Source of the DNA: Mesoterricola sediminis
GTDB taxonomy: Bacteria > Acidobacteriota > Holophagae > Holophagales > Holophagaceae
Length of the DNA stretch: 64,000 bases
Assembly: GCF_030295425.1 (NCBI RefSeq)
Contig: NZ_AP027081.1
Coordinates: 682,001 to 746,000 of the forward strand
Direction: 5' to 3'
Part shown: one piece after another, positions 46,470-54,788 of the stretch
How the letters are laid out: each line of letters starts with the position of its first letter
Numbering within the stretch: the stretch's first letter is position 1
Made by a program: the position numbers and the translations under genes
Notes under the pieces: model-generated
Told to the model about the DNA's origin: nothing
Seen by the model: the letters and a program-made list of their open reading frames with translations, nothing else
The model's database searches: none

Positions 46470-49190
46470 TCAGGGCCGGAGGATGAGGGCCACGGTGGCC
46501 ACCGTGCGGTTCCGCATGGCGCCGTCCAGGGGGCGGTGCACGCCGATCTCCAGGCGCATGCGCCGGAGGGTCTCCTCGCTGGTGGCGCCGAGGGGGTTGT
46601 CCAGGGCGGCCCGGAGGCCCGCCACCCGCAGCCAGGGGGGCCGGCTCGCGCCCTCCCGCCAGAGGGCCGTGCCCTCCAGGTAGGCGGACACGGTGCCCCC
46701 GGCCTCGCCCCGCCACCGGAGGAACCGGTCCCCCGTGGCCAGGAAGGCCGGAAGGGCGGGTTGCTCCAGGCGGGTGGCGTCCAGGGCGACGGGCACCAGG
46801 CTCGTGGCCTGCCCGCCCAGGTGCAGGAGGTCGCGGTCCTCCGAGGCCGCGTGGGTGAGGCGGCCTCCCGCCAGGTTGACCCGCACGGGGAGGGCCGGCG
46901 TGTCGAACCGCACCGCCAGGCTGGCCCGGGTCAGGGTCCAGGGGTGGGCCTCGTCGGCCCGGGTGGTGCCCGTCTGGACCTCCACCTCCGGGGTGGCCGT
47001 GACGCCCCAGGGGCCCCGGGCCCGGAGGAAGCGCGCCCCCGCCCGGACCCCCGCGAAGCCGCGGGTGAAGGCGGTCCAGGCGCCGTCCGGATCCTCGACC
47101 CGCTCCCACCCGAGGACGGGGCTCACCCAGACGGGCGTCTCGCCCAGGAGGTCCCGGGTGAAGGAGAGCTCCGCGCCGGTCCGCCGGCGGTCCGCGGCGA
47201 CGGACACGAACCGCTGCCGGGAGGGCCGCTCCACGTCCGTGAAGACCGCCAGGGCGGGCTTCCAGGCCCAGGCGGCGGAGGATACCCCGGCCATGGCCCC
47301 CCGGGGGCCCGCGGCGTTCCCGAAGCCCGCCAGCGCCTGCCAGGACAGGCGGCCCAGCAGGTCCGCCCCGCTGATGCCCACCTGCCAGGCCTCGCCGGCG
47401 GGGCCCAGGGTCATGCCGCTCGCCATCTGGACCCACCCTTCGGCCCGGGCGCGGTAGGGCTGGGTGGGCAGGGGGCCCGGCACCACCGGCAGGTGCACGG
47501 TCTCCACCGGGGGCGGCATCACCGTGGCCTCCGTGAAGGTGCGGGGGGCCGGCACCTCGACCCGGGGCGGGGGCGGCTGGGTCAGGTCGAGCCGGCGCAC
47601 CTCCATGCCCCGGGGGTCGAGCACGGTGAAGTACAGGGTCCGCCCATCGGGCGACAGGGCCGGGTTCCAGGCCCCGCCCACGGTGCGGGTGATCACCTCC
47701 GGGGGCCCGAAGACGGGCGCCCCCTCCGCGCGGGTGAAGGGGACCTTCACGATGGCCCAGATGCCGTCCACTTCGCTGGCGGCCCACACGGCCGTGCCCG
47801 TCGGGTCCAGCACGGCCCTGCCGATGGCCTGGCCGGGCAGGGGGAGTTCCCGGCCCTCCAGGAGGAGCCGCCACCGGCCCTCCCGGTGGATCGGTTCCAG
47901 GAAGGTGGCGCGGGGGGCGGGGACCTGGACGGGCCGAAGGTCCGCGCCCCGGCCCAGGCGCCACACGGCGGGGCCGGGGTGGAGGGTGCCCTCCGAATCC
48001 GCCTGCTTGATCTGGAAGCGGATGGTCCGGTCATCCACCCAGCAGCCGTTCGTGGGCAGCCGGTGATCCAGGGTGGGCAGGCGGGCGAGGAGGGGCGGTT
48101 CCGGCATGTCCGGCTTCACGTCCTCCGCCTGGTTCAGGGGGTCCGGCCGGGCCGCCGGGGCCGGCTTGGCGGGCGGGGCGGGGGGGACCAGGGACCAGAT
48201 GCACAGGCCCGCGTGCTGCCGGGCCTCCAGGGAGCCCAGGAGGCGCTTGCCATCGGGGCTCACCTCCAGGGTCCGGAGGGTCCCGGGCGCCCGGAGCACC
48301 GGCTCGCCCTCCCGCAGGCCCTCGGCCCGGAGCCGCGCCTCCCACGCGAGGGCGTCGTGGGTGGTCTCGGCGACGAAGCGCTGGTACCCCTCCGCGGGCC
48401 AGCATCCGAAGGTGGCCTTGAAGGCCGCGTCGAAGGTCCGCCCCTTGCGGGAGGCGAGTTGGCGCCAGAAGCGCCGGAGCACCTCGGGGTCGCTGGGCCG
48501 GCTCCGCTCCAGCCAGGCCAGGTAGGCGGAGCCCACCAGGTAGGCCATGTTGCCGCCCTGGTAGCCGTCCATGCCGCTGAGGGCCTCGTAGGTGGGCAAC
48601 TGCCCCTGGCGCGCCCAGGCCCGGAGGGTGGCCGCCCGGATGGCGCTGTGGGGCCGCCCCGATCCGGTGATGCGGCCTTCGGCCAGGGTGGCGTAGCCCT
48701 CCGAGACCCAGCGGGGGCATTTCAGCACGAGGGGCCCCAGGGGCAGGCCGAAGATCCGGTCCCACACGCGGGGCGCCCGGGAGGGCCGGGTGAGGTGATG
48801 GATGTGGACGAGCTCGTGGCTCACCACCTCCTCCGTCCAGGTGCTGAAGGCCCCGCTGTGGAGATCGTCGCTGCGGGGCTCGGTGCGCCAGAGGACGACG
48901 TAGGGGTAGGGCAGGAGGGGCAGGGCCATGCCGTTGGGTTCGGCCCGGGGGTCCGCCAGCACCACCCGCACGGGCACGGGGGATTCGTAGCCCACCAGCT
49001 CCACCACGGCCTCGTGGATGCCCTCGATGCGGCTCCCCACGTCCTGGGCCCAGTCCGCCAGGCTGGGCGGATAGTGGATGCGGTAATGGGCGGTGGTCAG
49101 GGTCCGCCAGGCGGCGTAGGGGGCCTCCTGGGCCCAGGCCACCGCCGTGGCCGCGCTCAAGGTGAGTCGGAGGATCGTTCGGGTTCCCAT
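46470..49190 (-). CDS. Secreted gluzincin peptidase with beta-propeller and barrel-like C-terminus
   Basis: A 906-residue exported protein. After the signal peptide (ILRLTLSAATAVAWAQ), residues ~25-300 form a peptidase MA-like domain with HELVH at 125-129 (SHELVHIHHLTRPS) and the glutamate ligand Glu164 in WVSEGYATLAEG. The middle (~315-600) has TolB/PD40-type propeller blades (LEVSPDGKRLLGSLE, NPALSPDGRTLYFTV). The last ~280 residues are amphipathic strands (VQMASGMTLGPAGEAWQVGIS onward) that look like an outer-membrane barrel or a large beta-sandwich. The ATG at 49190 has AAAGGCGA upstream; the open frame to 49307 is spurious. Similar three-part proteins occur in Acidobacteria and Gemmatimonadota; role unknown, perhaps surface proteolysis. 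Confidence 0.8.
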   Translation of the reverse strand: MGTRTILRLTLSAATAVAWAQEAPYAAWRTLTTAHYRIHYPPSLADWAQDVGSRIEGIHEAVVELVGYESPVPVRVVLADPRAEPNGMALPLLPYPYVVLWRTEPRSDDLHSGAFSTWTEEVVSHELVHIHHLTRPSRAPRVWDRIFGLPLGPLVLKCPRWVSEGYATLAEGRITGSGRPHSAIRAATLRAWARQGQLPTYEALSGMDGYQGGNMAYLVGSAYLAWLERSRPSDPEVLRRFWRQLASRKGRTFDAAFKATFGCWPAEGYQRFVAETTHDALAWEARLRAEGLREGEPVLRAPGTLRTLEVSPDGKRLLGSLEARQHAGLCIWSLVPPAPPAKPAPAARPDPLNQAEDVKPDMPEPPLLARLPTLDHRLPTNGCWVDDRTIRFQIKQADSEGTLHPGPAVWRLGRGADLRPVQVPAPRATFLEPIHREGRWRLLLEGRELPLPGQAIGRAVLDPTGTAVWAASEVDGIWAIVKVPFTRAEGAPVFGPPEVITRTVGGAWNPALSPDGRTLYFTVLDPRGMEVRRLDLTQPPPPRVEVPAPRTFTEATVMPPPVETVHLPVVPGPLPTQPYRARAEGWVQMASGMTLGPAGEAWQVGISGADLLGRLSWQALAGFGNAAGPRGAMAGVSSAAWAWKPALAVFTDVERPSRQRFVSVAADRRRTGAELSFTRDLLGETPVWVSPVLGWERVEDPDGAWTAFTRGFAGVRAGARFLRARGPWGVTATPEVEVQTGTTRADEAHPWTLTRASLAVRFDTPALPVRVNLAGGRLTHAASEDRDLLHLGGQATSLVPVALDATRLEQPALPAFLATGDRFLRWRGEAGGTVSAYLEGTALWREGASRPPWLRVAGLRAALDNPLGATSEETLRRMRLEIGVHRPLDGAMRNRTVATVALILRP

Positions 49191-49235
49191 GGCGTCGCCT
49201 TTCCGCACTCCAGGGTAACCACCTCTGATCGTGTG

Positions 49236-49265
49236 CCTGCTTCCTCCCATGGGTGAGGAAGCAGG
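49236..49265. promoter_or_regulatory. Perfect hairpin in the leader of the gluzincin gene
   Basis: CCTGCTTCCTC (49236-49246) pairs perfectly with GAGGAAGCAGG (49255-49265) around an 8-nt loop that is itself CCATGGGT. It lies about 45 nt upstream of the start codon and 28 nt beyond the repeat-type hairpin, so it is either a second terminator or a leader structure. Confidence 0.5.
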
Positions 49266-49293
49266 GGCAGCCTCCCCGCCTCGACACGACGAA

Positions 49294-49331
49294 CCCGGTC
49301 CCACCATCCGGGATGGATGGAGGGGACCGGG
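49294..49331. repeat. Interrupted hairpin repeat, copy 2 (terminator-like)
   Basis: Arms 49294-49310 and 49315-49331: CCCGGTCCC pairs with GGGACCGGG and CCATCC with GGATGG. Homologous to 26261-26309; both copies sit shortly after the stop of a minus-strand secreted-protein gene. Confidence 0.7.
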
Positions 49332-49348
49332 CAGGTCGGAAGGGTGGG

Positions 49349-49921
49349 CTAGTAGGCCTGGTACCAGACGTAGGCGCCCGTGCTGGCCGAAATGGCCACC
49401 CGCGTGCGCTCCCAGGGGCAGGTGAAGAGGTATACGAGTTCATCGGAGAAGCCCGTGCGGTCGGGCCGCAGGATCTCCACCTGGGAGAAGCCCCGGGTGT
49501 AGCCGTGGCTCACCAGGGCGTTGACGGCCGCGTCGAGGTTGACGGCCAGCCAGGTGTCCTGGATGGACTTGCAGTCGGGCACGGCCTTGGGCGCCGTGTG
49601 GTAGTCCCCGAAGATGCCCCGCACGCACTTCACGCTGGCCGACTTGGGCAGCGGATCGGTGGTCGGGCCGTTGCCGTCCAGGTTGTAGAAGACGGTCCAG
49701 CGCTGCACGTCGAGGGCCTTCGACATCAGGTGCGCGGCGTCGCCGCCGTTGTCGCCGCGCATCAGGACCATCTGCCGCGTGATGGGGTACGGGGAGGCCT
49801 GGAGGTTCCGGTTGAGGTACCGGTCGGCGGAGGCGGAGAGGCTGTTGAGGTCCAGGGGAATCTGGGCGGTGGCGGCCAGGGCGGCCATCGCCGACAGGAC
49901 GAGGGGCTTGAAGGGATGCAT
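49349..49921 (-). CDS. Small secreted protein of unknown function
   Basis: A 190-residue protein with a signal peptide (MHPFKPLVLSAMAALAATAQ). The mature part has two cysteines in positions that could bond (VKCVRG and PDCKS) and a third near the end (FTCPW), with an overall alpha/beta pattern and a YVWYQAY end. I do not recognise the family. The ATG at 49921 has AAGGAAA six bases upstream; the frame extends 17 codons further without a signal-like sequence. It carries the same kind of 3' hairpin as the discoidin-like gene. Confidence 0.65.
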   Translation of the reverse strand: MHPFKPLVLSAMAALAATAQIPLDLNSLSASADRYLNRNLQASPYPITRQMVLMRGDNGGDAAHLMSKALDVQRWTVFYNLDGNGPTTDPLPKSASVKCVRGIFGDYHTAPKAVPDCKSIQDTWLAVNLDAAVNALVSHGYTRGFSQVEILRPDRTGFSDELVYLFTCPWERTRVAISASTGAYVWYQAY

Positions 49922-50194
49922 GGCACTTTCCTTGACGCGCCGGGATACCGGCGCAGGGGCGTTGGGTCCCATGCCGGCCTGGGAAGACCGACATGGAACC
50001 CTTTCCCATGGGTTCGTTGAATAGGGGTCTGTAAAAAGGGCTTGAATGACAGCGATGGGGTGAAGCGAGGCGAGGACGTCCAGGGCCTTTCGCAGTCCCG
50101 GCCGGGAACCGCTCCCCTCAATTTAATCGCTGCGAGGCTTTGGGCAATACAAAATCGATCTGGCGCAGCGATACAAAAAGATTATTTACAGGTG
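49922..50194. other. Intergenic region, no gene found
   Basis: 273 nt between two minus-strand genes. The half near 50110-50200 is AT-rich and includes the ATPase gene's downstream end. A weak minus-strand TTCAAG-17-TATTCA around 50023-50051 may be the promoter of the small secreted protein. No small ORF with a Shine-Dalgarno was found. Confidence 0.4.
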
Positions 50195-52663
50195 TTATGA
50201 CTGTTGTTCCAGGTCCCGGGCCCTGGACGCGAGGGAGAGGGGCCGGCCGCTGTTGAGCACGACGCTGATGCTCGAGGCCATCATGGCCGTGGCCGCGAGG
50301 ATGGGGTGGATGTGGCCCGAGAGGGCGAGCGGGATGAGGAGCGCATTGTAGACCAGGGCCCAGCCGAGGTTCTGCCGGATGCGGCGCATGGCGAGCCGGG
50401 CCAGGCCCAGGAAGGCGGGGATCCGGCGCAGGTCCCGGTGCACGAGCACCACCCCCGCCGTTTCCAGGGCGACGCCCGCCCCGTGGCCCAGGGCCACGCC
50501 CAGGTCGGCCTGGGAGAGGGCCACCGCATCGTTCACGCCGTCGCCGGCCATGGCCGTGGGGCCCACGTTCTGCTGGAGCCAGGCCAATTGTTCGCCCTTT
50601 TCGATCGGTAGCGCGCCCGCCTTGACGCGGTCGGCGGGGATGCCCACCTGGGCGGCCACCGCAAGGCAGGCCTCCAGGCGGTCTCCGCTCACCAGCCAGC
50701 ACTGGATGCCCAGGCGGGTGAGGGCCTGCACCGCGGCGGGCGCCTCGGGCCGCAGGGGGTCGCCCAGGCCCCAGAGGGCCAGGGCCCGGCCGTCCCGGGC
50801 CAGCATGACCAGGGAACCCTCCAGCCCATCTCCCTGCCACCAGGCCTCCGGCGCGGACACCCCCTGGGCCTGGAGCCAGGCGGGGCGGCCGATGAGGACG
50901 GTTTGGCCGTCCACCCGCCCCGTCACGCCCAGGCCCGGGAGCTCGGTGCGGGCGTCCACCGTGGGCAGGGCCAGGCCCCGCTCCCGGGCCAGGGTCGCCC
51001 CTTCCCGGAAGAGCCGTTCGGCCAGGGGGTGGCTGGAGACCTCCTCCAGGGCGGCGGCCAGGAGCAGGGCCTCGGCCTCGGGCCCGGCGTGGCGGGCGCC
51101 GGTGAAGTCCAGCCGGCCCGTCGTGAGGGTGCCCGTCTTGTCGAGGATCAGCGCCCGGATGGCGGGGGCCCGCTCCAGCACGTCCGCGCTCTTCAGCAGG
51201 ATGCCCCGCCGGGCGCAGGCGGCCACGGCGGAGACGAGGACCATGGGGGTCGCCAGGCCGAGGGCGCAGGGGCAGGCCACCACCAGGACGGCCACGCCGG
51301 CCATGAGGGCCTGGGACGCGGCGGCCCCGCGGGCCGCGGCCACGAAGCCGGCCAGGAGGGCCAGGGCCAGGACCACCGGCATGAACACCGCGGCGATGCG
51401 GTCGGCGGTGAGCTGGATGGGCGCGCGGGTGGCGAGGGTGCGCCGCACCCGGGCCACGATGTGGGCCAGGCGCGTGTCTTCCCCGGTGGCCTGGGCCTCC
51501 AGCACGACGGTGCCGGAGGTGAGCAGGGTGCCGGCCAGGGCCGGGGCGCCCAGGTCCAGGGGGACGGGGCGGCCTTCGCCGGTGAGGGAGGAGGCGTCGC
51601 ACCAGCCGGTGCCTTCCACCACCCGGCCGTCCACGGGGATCCGCCCGCCCTGGCGGACCCGCACCCTGGCGCCGGGGGGCACGGCCTCCGCGGGCCGCTC
51701 CCGCCAGCCGTCGCCCTCCGCCACCTCGGCGGTGGGGGCGGCCAGCTGGAGGAGGCCGGCGACGGCCCGCCGGGCCTTGCCCTTGGCGCCGCCTTCAATG
51801 GCCCGGCCGATCACCAGGAGGGAGACCAGCATGCTGGCGGTGTCGAAGTACACGTGGTGGCTGTGGAGCACCAGGGCCGAATAGAGGCTCACGGCGAAGG
51901 CCAGCAGGGCCCCGGCCCCCACCAGGCTGTCGGTGTTGGGGGCTCCCAGGCGCACCCGCCGCCAGCCGGTCACCATGATGGGCCAGCCGCAGTAGAGGAG
52001 GACGGGCAGGGCCGCCAGGCCCGTGGTGAGGGTGAAGGCGTTGCGCACGGTCAGGGGCAGGGGGTCCGGGTCGTAGAGGCGCTCCATGAACACCAGGTTC
52101 GCCAGCCAGTCCACCCCCGCGTCCCGGGCGTAGGCGGCGTACATGACCATGGCGTTCATCATGGCGTTGGCCCCCAGCACGATGGCCAGGACCAGGCGGA
52201 GGGGGCCGTGGACGCCCCCGCCGGTGTCCTCGGGGTCCTCGGCCGGGTGGATCTCCCGGGCGGGGAAGCCGTGGCGGGCGGCCTGCTCCTGGATGGCCTC
52301 CTTGCTGATGGCGCCGGGGGCGTACAGGACCTGGGCCACCTCGGACACGGGCTCGACGGTGGCCTTCACGACGCCGGGGCGGGCCTGCAGGATGCCCTCC
52401 ACCAGGGGGGCGCAGGCCCCGCAGGCCAGGCCGTCCAGCTTGAACCAGGCCTCCAGGTAGGGGCCCGGGGGCTGGCCGCCCTCGCGGGGGCCGGCCCGGA
52501 AGGTGGGCCCCAGGCGGCGGGCCTCCTCGGGTCCCAGGAGATCATGGACGGTGGCGCAGCCCGGGCAGCAGAAGTCCAGGCGCTTCCCGCCGGCGTGGCG
52601 GACGGCGCGCGTCGCGCCGATGGGGGTCAGGCAGAGATCGCAGTGGGTCCCGGGTTCACTCAC
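50195..52663 (-). CDS. Heavy-metal P1B-type ATPase, CcoI/FixI-like
   Basis: Inner-membrane copper-type ATPase of 822 residues. The N-terminus has a Cys-rich metal-binding domain of the CcoI type (CDLC and DFCCPGC), then an HMA-like domain with CxxC (GLACGACAPL, ~80). Eight helices follow, with the ion-site CPC in VACPCALGLATP, the phosphorylation site DKTGTLTTG, the SSHPLA motif and GDGVNDAVAL. The actuator loop reads TGEGRP instead of the commoner TGES. CcoI proteins supply Cu to cbb3 oxidases, but no cco genes are present here. The start is GTG at 52663, inside the last codons of prfB (8-nt overlap), so it is translated behind prfB. Confidence 0.88.
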   Translation of the reverse strand: MSEPGTHCDLCLTPIGATRAVRHAGGKRLDFCCPGCATVHDLLGPEEARRLGPTFRAGPREGGQPPGPYLEAWFKLDGLACGACAPLVEGILQARPGVVKATVEPVSEVAQVLYAPGAISKEAIQEQAARHGFPAREIHPAEDPEDTGGGVHGPLRLVLAIVLGANAMMNAMVMYAAYARDAGVDWLANLVFMERLYDPDPLPLTVRNAFTLTTGLAALPVLLYCGWPIMVTGWRRVRLGAPNTDSLVGAGALLAFAVSLYSALVLHSHHVYFDTASMLVSLLVIGRAIEGGAKGKARRAVAGLLQLAAPTAEVAEGDGWRERPAEAVPPGARVRVRQGGRIPVDGRVVEGTGWCDASSLTGEGRPVPLDLGAPALAGTLLTSGTVVLEAQATGEDTRLAHIVARVRRTLATRAPIQLTADRIAAVFMPVVLALALLAGFVAAARGAAASQALMAGVAVLVVACPCALGLATPMVLVSAVAACARRGILLKSADVLERAPAIRALILDKTGTLTTGRLDFTGARHAGPEAEALLLAAALEEVSSHPLAERLFREGATLARERGLALPTVDARTELPGLGVTGRVDGQTVLIGRPAWLQAQGVSAPEAWWQGDGLEGSLVMLARDGRALALWGLGDPLRPEAPAAVQALTRLGIQCWLVSGDRLEACLAVAAQVGIPADRVKAGALPIEKGEQLAWLQQNVGPTAMAGDGVNDAVALSQADLGVALGHGAGVALETAGVVLVHRDLRRIPAFLGLARLAMRRIRQNLGWALVYNALLIPLALSGHIHPILAATAMMASSISVVLNSGRPLSLASRARDLEQQS

Positions 52664-53762
52664 GGGTCTTCAGGCTCTTGGCCAGAAGCTGGGAGCGGAT
52701 GAAGGCGTCCAGGTCCCCATCCAGCACCTTCTGGGTCTGGCTGGTCTCCTCCAGGGTCCGGTGGTCCTTGACCATCTGGTAGGGCGCCAGCACGTAGCTG
52801 CGGATCTGGGAGCCCCAGGCCACGTCGGCCTTCTCCCCGGAGAAGGCGGCCACCCGCTCCTCGATCTTCCGCCGCTCCAGCTCGTAGAGGCGGCCCTTGA
52901 GGACCTTGAGGGCGGTGGCGCGGTTCTGGATCTGGCTGCGCTCGTTCTGGCAGCTCACCACGATCCCGGTGGGGAGGTGGGTGAAGCGCACGGCGCTCTC
53001 GGTCCGGTTCACGTGCTGGCCGCCGGCGCCGCTGGCGCGGAAGACGTCCACCCGCAGGTCCTTCTCCGGGATGTCGATCTCGATGGTGTCGTCCACCTCG
53101 GGGCTGACGTAGACGGCGGCGAAGCTCGTGTGGCGCCGCTTGGCCGCGTCGAAGGGGGAGATCCGCACGAGGCGGTGGACCCCGGCCTCGGCTCGGAGGT
53201 ACCCGTAGGCGTAAGGCGCGCTGACGAGGATGGTGGCGCCCTTGATCCCGGCCTCGTCCCCCTCCTGGTAGTCGAGGGTCTCGGTCTTCCAGCCGCGGGA
53301 CTCGCAGTAGCGCAGGTACATGCGCAGGAGCATGGCGGCCCAGTCGCAGCTCTCGGTGCCGCCGGCGCCGGGGGCGATGGCCACGATGGCGTTGTTCTGG
53401 TCCAGCTCGCCGCTGAGCATCATCCGCAGCTCGGCGTCCTCCACCACGCTCCGCAGCTGGCCCTCCAGGGTCTCGGCCTCCAGGAGCATCTCCGCGTCCT
53501 CCCGGGCCAGCTCCAGGGCCGTCTCCAGGTCCTCGAGCCCGCCGCCCAGCTTCTTCGAGAGGGCGATCTCGTCGGTGAGGACCCCCCGCTTCTTGAGCAC
53601 GGGCTTGGCGGCCTCGGGGTCGTCCCAGAAGCCGGGTGCCGCGGTCTGCTCTTCTATCTGTTCCAGTTCGAGGGCCTTGCGCTCGGCATCCAGGTGGCGG
53701 CGGAGCTGGTCCACCCGGGGTTCGAGTTCGTTCTTGGCCCTGACGAGGGTTTCAAAGTCCAT
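52656..53762 (-). CDS. prfB: Peptide chain release factor 2
   Basis: Translation release factor for UGA/UAA; 368 residues. The SPF recognition motif is present (ISPFDAAKRR) and the catalytic GGQ is in ASGAGGQHVNRTESAV. The RF2 N-terminal helices (ELEPRVDQLRRHLDAERKALELEQIEEQ) are encoded in one uninterrupted frame: the in-frame UGA with upstream Shine-Dalgarno that regulates most bacterial prfB genes by +1 frameshifting is missing. The start is taken as the ATG at 53762; the frame is open ten codons further. Overlaps the downstream ATPase gene by 8 nt. Confidence 0.94.
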   Translation of the reverse strand: MDFETLVRAKNELEPRVDQLRRHLDAERKALELEQIEEQTAAPGFWDDPEAAKPVLKKRGVLTDEIALSKKLGGGLEDLETALELAREDAEMLLEAETLEGQLRSVVEDAELRMMLSGELDQNNAIVAIAPGAGGTESCDWAAMLLRMYLRYCESRGWKTETLDYQEGDEAGIKGATILVSAPYAYGYLRAEAGVHRLVRISPFDAAKRRHTSFAAVYVSPEVDDTIEIDIPEKDLRVDVFRASGAGGQHVNRTESAVRFTHLPTGIVVSCQNERSQIQNRATALKVLKGRLYELERRKIEERVAAFSGEKADVAWGSQIRSYVLAPYQMVKDHRTLEETSQTQKVLDGDLDAFIRSQLLAKSLKTRE

Positions 53763-53847
53763 GGTCCATCCGTGTGCGGCGCGCCCTTCCACTTTACAGG
53801 GCCGGGGCCGGGACCGGAACTCCGGGGCCTTGAGGTATCCTGGACGG

Positions 53848-54771
53848 ATGTCCCTGAACCCCTCCGTCCTGCCCGAGGATCTCGAGCCCGCCTTCCGGGG
53901 GTTCCTGACGGGGCATGGGGGCCGGCCCCTGGCCTACTCCCGCTGGGACCACCCCGCCCCCCGGGGGCGGGTCGTCCTGAGCCACGGCTACGGGGAGCAC
54001 GGGGAGCGCTACCGCCATACGGCCTGCTGGCTCCACCGCCTCGGCTGGGCCGTGACCGCCCTGGACCACCAGGGCTTCGGCCGCAGCGGCGGGATCCGGG
54101 GGGACGCGGCGGGGATCCAGGCCCCGGTGGCCGACCTGGTCCAGCTCCTCCACCACGAGCGGCTCGAGGACGCCCGGGCCTGGGGGGAACGCCGGCCCCA
54201 GCTGCTTCTGGGGCACAGCTACGGGGGCCTCCTGGCCCTGCTCGCCCTCCTCTGGCACCCGGAGGCCCTGGACGGCCTCGTCCTGTCCGCCCCGGCCGTG
54301 GCCCTGCGCCCCATCCCCGCCCCCCTGAGGCTCCTGCAGCGCCTCCTCCTCCTGGCGGCCCCCCACCGGCCGGTGGCCGTCAAGGGCGACAAGACCCAGG
54401 TCTGTTCCGATCCGGTGCTCGTGCAGCGCTACTGGGACGACCCCCTCTGCCACCACCTGGTCACGGCCGGCTTTCTGGCCGCTCTCCAGGAAGGGCAGGC
54501 GGAACTGCTCGGCATGGGCGCCGAGCTGGATCGCCCCATCCTCCTCCTGGAGGCGGGCCGGGACACCGTGGCCGACCCGGACGGGGCCGAGGCGCTCTGG
54601 CGGGCCGTCCGTCCCGACCTCCTGGAACGCCATCGCCTGGATGCCTTCATGCATGAGATATTCCATGACGTGAGGCGTCCCGAAGCCGAGTCCCTCGTCG
54701 AGGGCTGGCTGGAACGCAAATTCCCGGCCCTGTCCGGAACCGCCGCCCCGTCTGCCGCCACCTTGAATTGA
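53848..54771 (+). CDS. Alpha/beta hydrolase, lysophospholipase/monoglyceride lipase-like
   Basis: Serine hydrolase of 307 residues. The nucleophile elbow is GHSYGG with Ser124; the acid is probably the Asp in EAGRDTVADPDG and the base the His in HEIFHDV. Oxyanion region LSHGYGEHGERY and the DHQGFGRSGG loop match the Serine aminopeptidase S33/monoacylglycerol lipase group (PldB-like). Likely substrate is a monoacylglycerol or lysophospholipid. It shares a small divergent gap with prfB. Its stop is 17 nt before the bamD start, so the two are probably co-transcribed. Confidence 0.86.
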   Translation: MSLNPSVLPEDLEPAFRGFLTGHGGRPLAYSRWDHPAPRGRVVLSHGYGEHGERYRHTACWLHRLGWAVTALDHQGFGRSGGIRGDAAGIQAPVADLVQLLHHERLEDARAWGERRPQLLLGHSYGGLLALLALLWHPEALDGLVLSAPAVALRPIPAPLRLLQRLLLLAAPHRPVAVKGDKTQVCSDPVLVQRYWDDPLCHHLVTAGFLAALQEGQAELLGMGAELDRPILLLEAGRDTVADPDGAEALWRAVRPDLLERHRLDAFMHEIFHDVRRPEAESLVEGWLERKFPALSGTAAPSAATLN

Positions 54772-54788
54772 GCAACCAAAGGATCGCC

